DNA of 64,000 nucleotides from Paragordius varius (taxonomy: Eukaryota; Nematomorpha), in the NCBI GenBank assembly GCA_964247055.1, contig OZ176056.1:6076001-6140000 (forward strand), written 5' to 3'. The notes beneath the pieces were generated by a model, which saw nothing but the letters and a program-made list of their open reading frames with translations, made no database searches and was not told the DNA's origin. The position numbers and the translations under genes are program-made. Numbering within the stretch: the stretch's first letter is position 1; the number at the start of each line of letters is the position of its first letter. Of the stretch, positions 61,498 through 64,000 are shown piece after piece.

Positions 61498-61589
61498 ATA
61501 TCAGTCTTTCCTTAGAAAGGAACTACAGATGATTTACTTTTTGTATCCCTTGATCCCAGCTGTGTGAACACAATTTCAAAATAAAACTA

Positions 61590-62170
61590 ACACTTGAATA
61601 CAACAGATTCATTTTAGTCCTTTGATTCAAATTGGGATACTTAAATACCCCAGGCCTGTTTAAAATTAAATTCTTTAAAAAATATGGAAGAAATCGAAAT
61701 CATGGCGAAATTGTGCACTTATTTAAACATTAATAAACCAAAATATATAAAAAAATTTATTTATAAATATATTATTATTTTTAGCTAAAACCGAGAGGTA
61801 GAACTTTCGTCAACGTGACATGTGTGGAATGGTAAAATAGAAAAATACTACGGAATAAAACGCTTTTTCTATTTCTATCAATGTTAAATGTAATTAAAAT
61901 AAAAAAAGAACTTTAATTTTACCCTTAAAATTAAATGAAGACGATATTTTGTAAAAATTTTGTAAAATAAAAATGGCGTCGAACTAGTTTGACATGGGAC
62001 TTATTTTTTCAAAACAAAATTTTATTTAGATATTTTGGCATATTTATATAATTTTTATTAGGAGAGAAGCATAAATTTAAATTGGGGACGTTTCCTTTAG
62101 TAGTTTTTAAAAAAATTTAACTCAAATTTAGTCTGGGGTATTTAGATAACCCAAATTTCGAAGTGTTAAC
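61590..62170. mobile_element. Dispersed nonautonomous element, copy 2
   Basis: Second copy of 19857-20419, same orientation, shared almost throughout (for example GTCAACGTGACATGTGTG and TTTTTCTATTTCTATCAATG). Ends CACTTGAATAC and TTTCGAAGTG. Confidence 0.75.
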
Positions 62171-62753
62171 CATGATTTCGTAAAACAAAAATCTTAAAAT
62201 AAACCTAATGATACTTGACTATTAACTTTAATAAGGTACAGATTTAATATGGTCAATTTCGAGTAACCAATATTTGAGCCTATGCAAAAACCCGTAGAAT
62301 AATTGAAGACATACTTTTTATTGAATATGTTTTAAATTTTTTATCTCCATTACCTCTTTGCAAATTATTAAAAATAATTATCGGTGAGACTACGTCCAAC
62401 AAAGCGAGACAGGGCCAGCTAGTATATCTTATATAATATCATAAAGTATGGCAGTATTTATATAAGTAATATAAATGTAAGGATGAATAAAGTTTTGACC
62501 CCTATGGAAAGAGGTTGTTATTTAATTATAATTAACCCCTTTTTTGAAAATGCGGCCCACCAGACTTAAATCGGGCACTCCTGCTAAAAGTTAAATAAAT
62601 AATATAAGGTTTTTAAATGCTGAATGTTTTATTATTTAATTTTTACCAAAATTTATCACAGTATTTTATTTAAGTCCTAGGGTACCAAACTACCCCCAAT
62701 AATCGCTTCAAATGAAATAGGTTTGATTAGATGTATGTTAAAATGAATGTACA
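62171..62753. other. Upstream region of MRPL47
   Basis: AT-rich, with a hAT-like right end at about 62540-62583 (ATGCGGCCCACCAGAC ... CGGGCACTCCTG). It must include the MRPL47 promoter but no motif is recognisable. Confidence 0.5.
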
Positions 62754-63468
62754 ATGTATCTAACCACGCTTTTTCGCTCGATAGTTATTAACAATACTAG
62801 ATGCCTATCATTTAGTTCGCCAAAGCTGGGCTTGATGGAATTTTTCGATGAACCTCAAAATTGGCACAAAAAAGATATTCGTCATGGTAATTATTTTTAA
62901 TTATATAAGGTAGGGAATGGCAGGTGGAAGATTTAAGAATCAAAAGCAATGAAGATATACATAAGTTATGGTTTGTTCTTTATAAAGAATTAAACATGCT
63001 GATGACAATGGAACACGAATACAAAAGATTGAATAAATTATTTCCTGCCCCTGAGAGAATTGACAAAGTTAAACTCATTTTATAATCGATTAGGTTAAAG
63101 AGGGGATGAAAAATATTGAATCGGTTGTTTTCGAACGCAATGAAAGTTATCATTTATTGGAAAGAGGTATATCTCACAAGCGACAAGGTGAATTTCTATA
63201 TCATCCGGTTGGTGTTAGGGTGTATCGCGAAAATAACGAATGGCCTATTCCAAAAGAACTTAATAACGAAGAATTAGCCAAGGGCTATAAGGAATTCATT
63301 CTACCAGATGATCCTGAAGTTAAATATTTTTGGCCAAGACTTAAAGAAAAACATATAACGCTACGAATAAGGGCTAGTAAAAAGCGGCGAAAGTCAAATG
63401 AAAACATCGATCAAATTACAAAAGAGTCTTCGGCACGATTGAATGAACGCTTAAAACAAAATTCTTAG
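62754..63468 (+). CDS. MRPL47: Mitochondrial ribosomal protein L47 (uL29m), complete, 3 exons
   Basis: Structural protein of the mitochondrial large ribosomal subunit, homologous to bacterial L29. Exons 62754-62886, 62910-63067, 63094-63468; 666 nt = 221 aa, close to the 250 aa of human. The N-terminal about 24 residues ([20 protein letters not shown]) are hydrophobic and basic with no acid, as a mitochondrial targeting peptide should be. Then [11 protein letters not shown] (family: LEEFFDDPKNW), the L29-like [61 protein letters not shown] and a charged C-terminus. The start is chosen because it gives the targeting peptide in frame with the first conserved block. Introns are 23 and 26 nt. Confidence 0.94.
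62887..62909 (+). other. 23-nt intron, MRPL47 intron 1
   Basis: GTAATT...TATAAG; splits the Gly codon of DIRHG-REWQ. In the unspliced frame a TAA follows at once. Confidence 0.92.
63068..63093 (+). other. 26-nt intron, MRPL47 intron 2
   Basis: GTTAAA...GATTAG; removal joins PERIDK to [11 protein letters not shown], matching the family's PERLDKV. The intron and the next exon start with the same GTTAAA. Confidence 0.9.
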
Positions 63469-63523
63469 CTAAATCTTATTTTTTATTTATCAACGAAATG
63501 TTTATAGATTTATTGAATTTTTC

Positions 63524-63529
63524 AATAAA
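63524..63529 (+). promoter_or_regulatory. Poly(A) signal AATAAA of MRPL47
   Basis: 56 nt after the stop codon; T/GT-rich sequence follows (about 63563-63575). Confidence 0.55.
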
Positions 63530-63599
63530 TATGATTAAGTGTACAGTTATCTAAACCACATTATTGTTTTATTTATAAATCAATAATAAAACATTGATT

Positions 63600-64000
63600 T
63601 AAAGGACTTATACCTCCTTAAACTTTAAAATATGCTTTCATTCAAATTTAAAAAAAATATATATACTTTTTTCAAAGAGAATATAAGCGATTTTATTTTT
63701 TAATCGTAATAAGCGCAAATCAATTGAGACGCTATATCAGTGGTACTGACCAAAGAAATTGCACGTTTTTTGTATCAGCAACGCTGTTTTCTTGCATATG
63801 CAGATCTTTAGCATATTTTAAATCAATACACTGATATTTTTTCGAGTCGCATATAAATCGGGGTTATGCCTCTTACAAGTCAATTAAATTTTTTAAATAC
63901 ATCGAAGAAACTTTGAAATATGCTTGGTTTTTGAGAGACAACAGCAAATGTAACTTGAGCATATTTTTAATATTTTTTGGCACATATCAAAATATATTGT
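63600..64000. other. Right-edge intergenic sequence
   Basis: AT-rich; nothing recognised. Confidence 0.5.

Noticed and set aside
1-64000. A variant genetic code, because many exons are short and stops are frequent
   Set aside because: All four gene families read with the standard code once short introns are removed, and TAA, TAG and TGA each act as stops.

Overview
This window is nuclear DNA from an animal. It is extremely A+T rich by eye, its genes are split by GT-AG introns, it is crowded with small transposon-derived repeats, and it holds four animal gene families: an ionotropic glutamate receptor, phosphoribosylformylglycinamidine synthase (PFAS/FGARAT), cyclin H and mitochondrial ribosomal protein L47. 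The sequence does not name the species. The most telling trait is introns of only 23-27 nt at the 5' ends of genes, alongside ordinary introns of hundreds to thousands of nt. From memory, very short 5' introns are known in schistosome-type flatworms and introns of about 25 nt in dicyemids. Parasitic flatworms lack de novo purine synthesis, so an apparently intact PFAS argues against a schistosome-like parasite.

Layout. 1-12340: a large, decayed inverted duplication. The left arm carries ligand-side exons of a glutamate receptor on the minus strand (216-2284, continuing off the left edge); the right arm carries a broken copy of the same exons on the plus strand (about 10440-12095). 12400-13400: a degenerate tandem repeat. 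14054-19033: a broken Ty3/gypsy-type LTR retrotransposon whose 5' LTR is interrupted by a small inverted-repeat element (MITE). 19857-20419: a dispersed repeat with a second copy at 61590-62170.

20516-49659: the whole PFAS gene, which I could assemble from homology and splice sites into 33 exons. The exon lengths sum to 5079 nt, exactly 1692 codons plus a stop, with all joins in frame. Its introns hold a dead LINE, several MITEs, hAT-like elements and AT-rich filler. 52429-54983: cyclin H in 8 exons (312 codons). 56393-60104: a DNA transposon with long (about 705-715 nt) near-identical terminal inverted repeats and a multi-exon transposase, inserted into a degenerate satellite of about 305 nt period and itself holding a LINE fragment. 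62754-63468: MRPL47 in 3 exons (221 codons).

The genes do not form a pathway. PFAS makes purines in the cytosol, cyclin H belongs to the CDK-activating/TFIIH kinase, L47 is a structural protein of the mitochondrial large ribosomal subunit, and the receptor is a neuronal ion channel. What ties the window together is genome architecture: ultra-short 5' introns in every complete gene (and in the transposase), and a TA-target MITE family that lies unusually close to PFAS splice sites.
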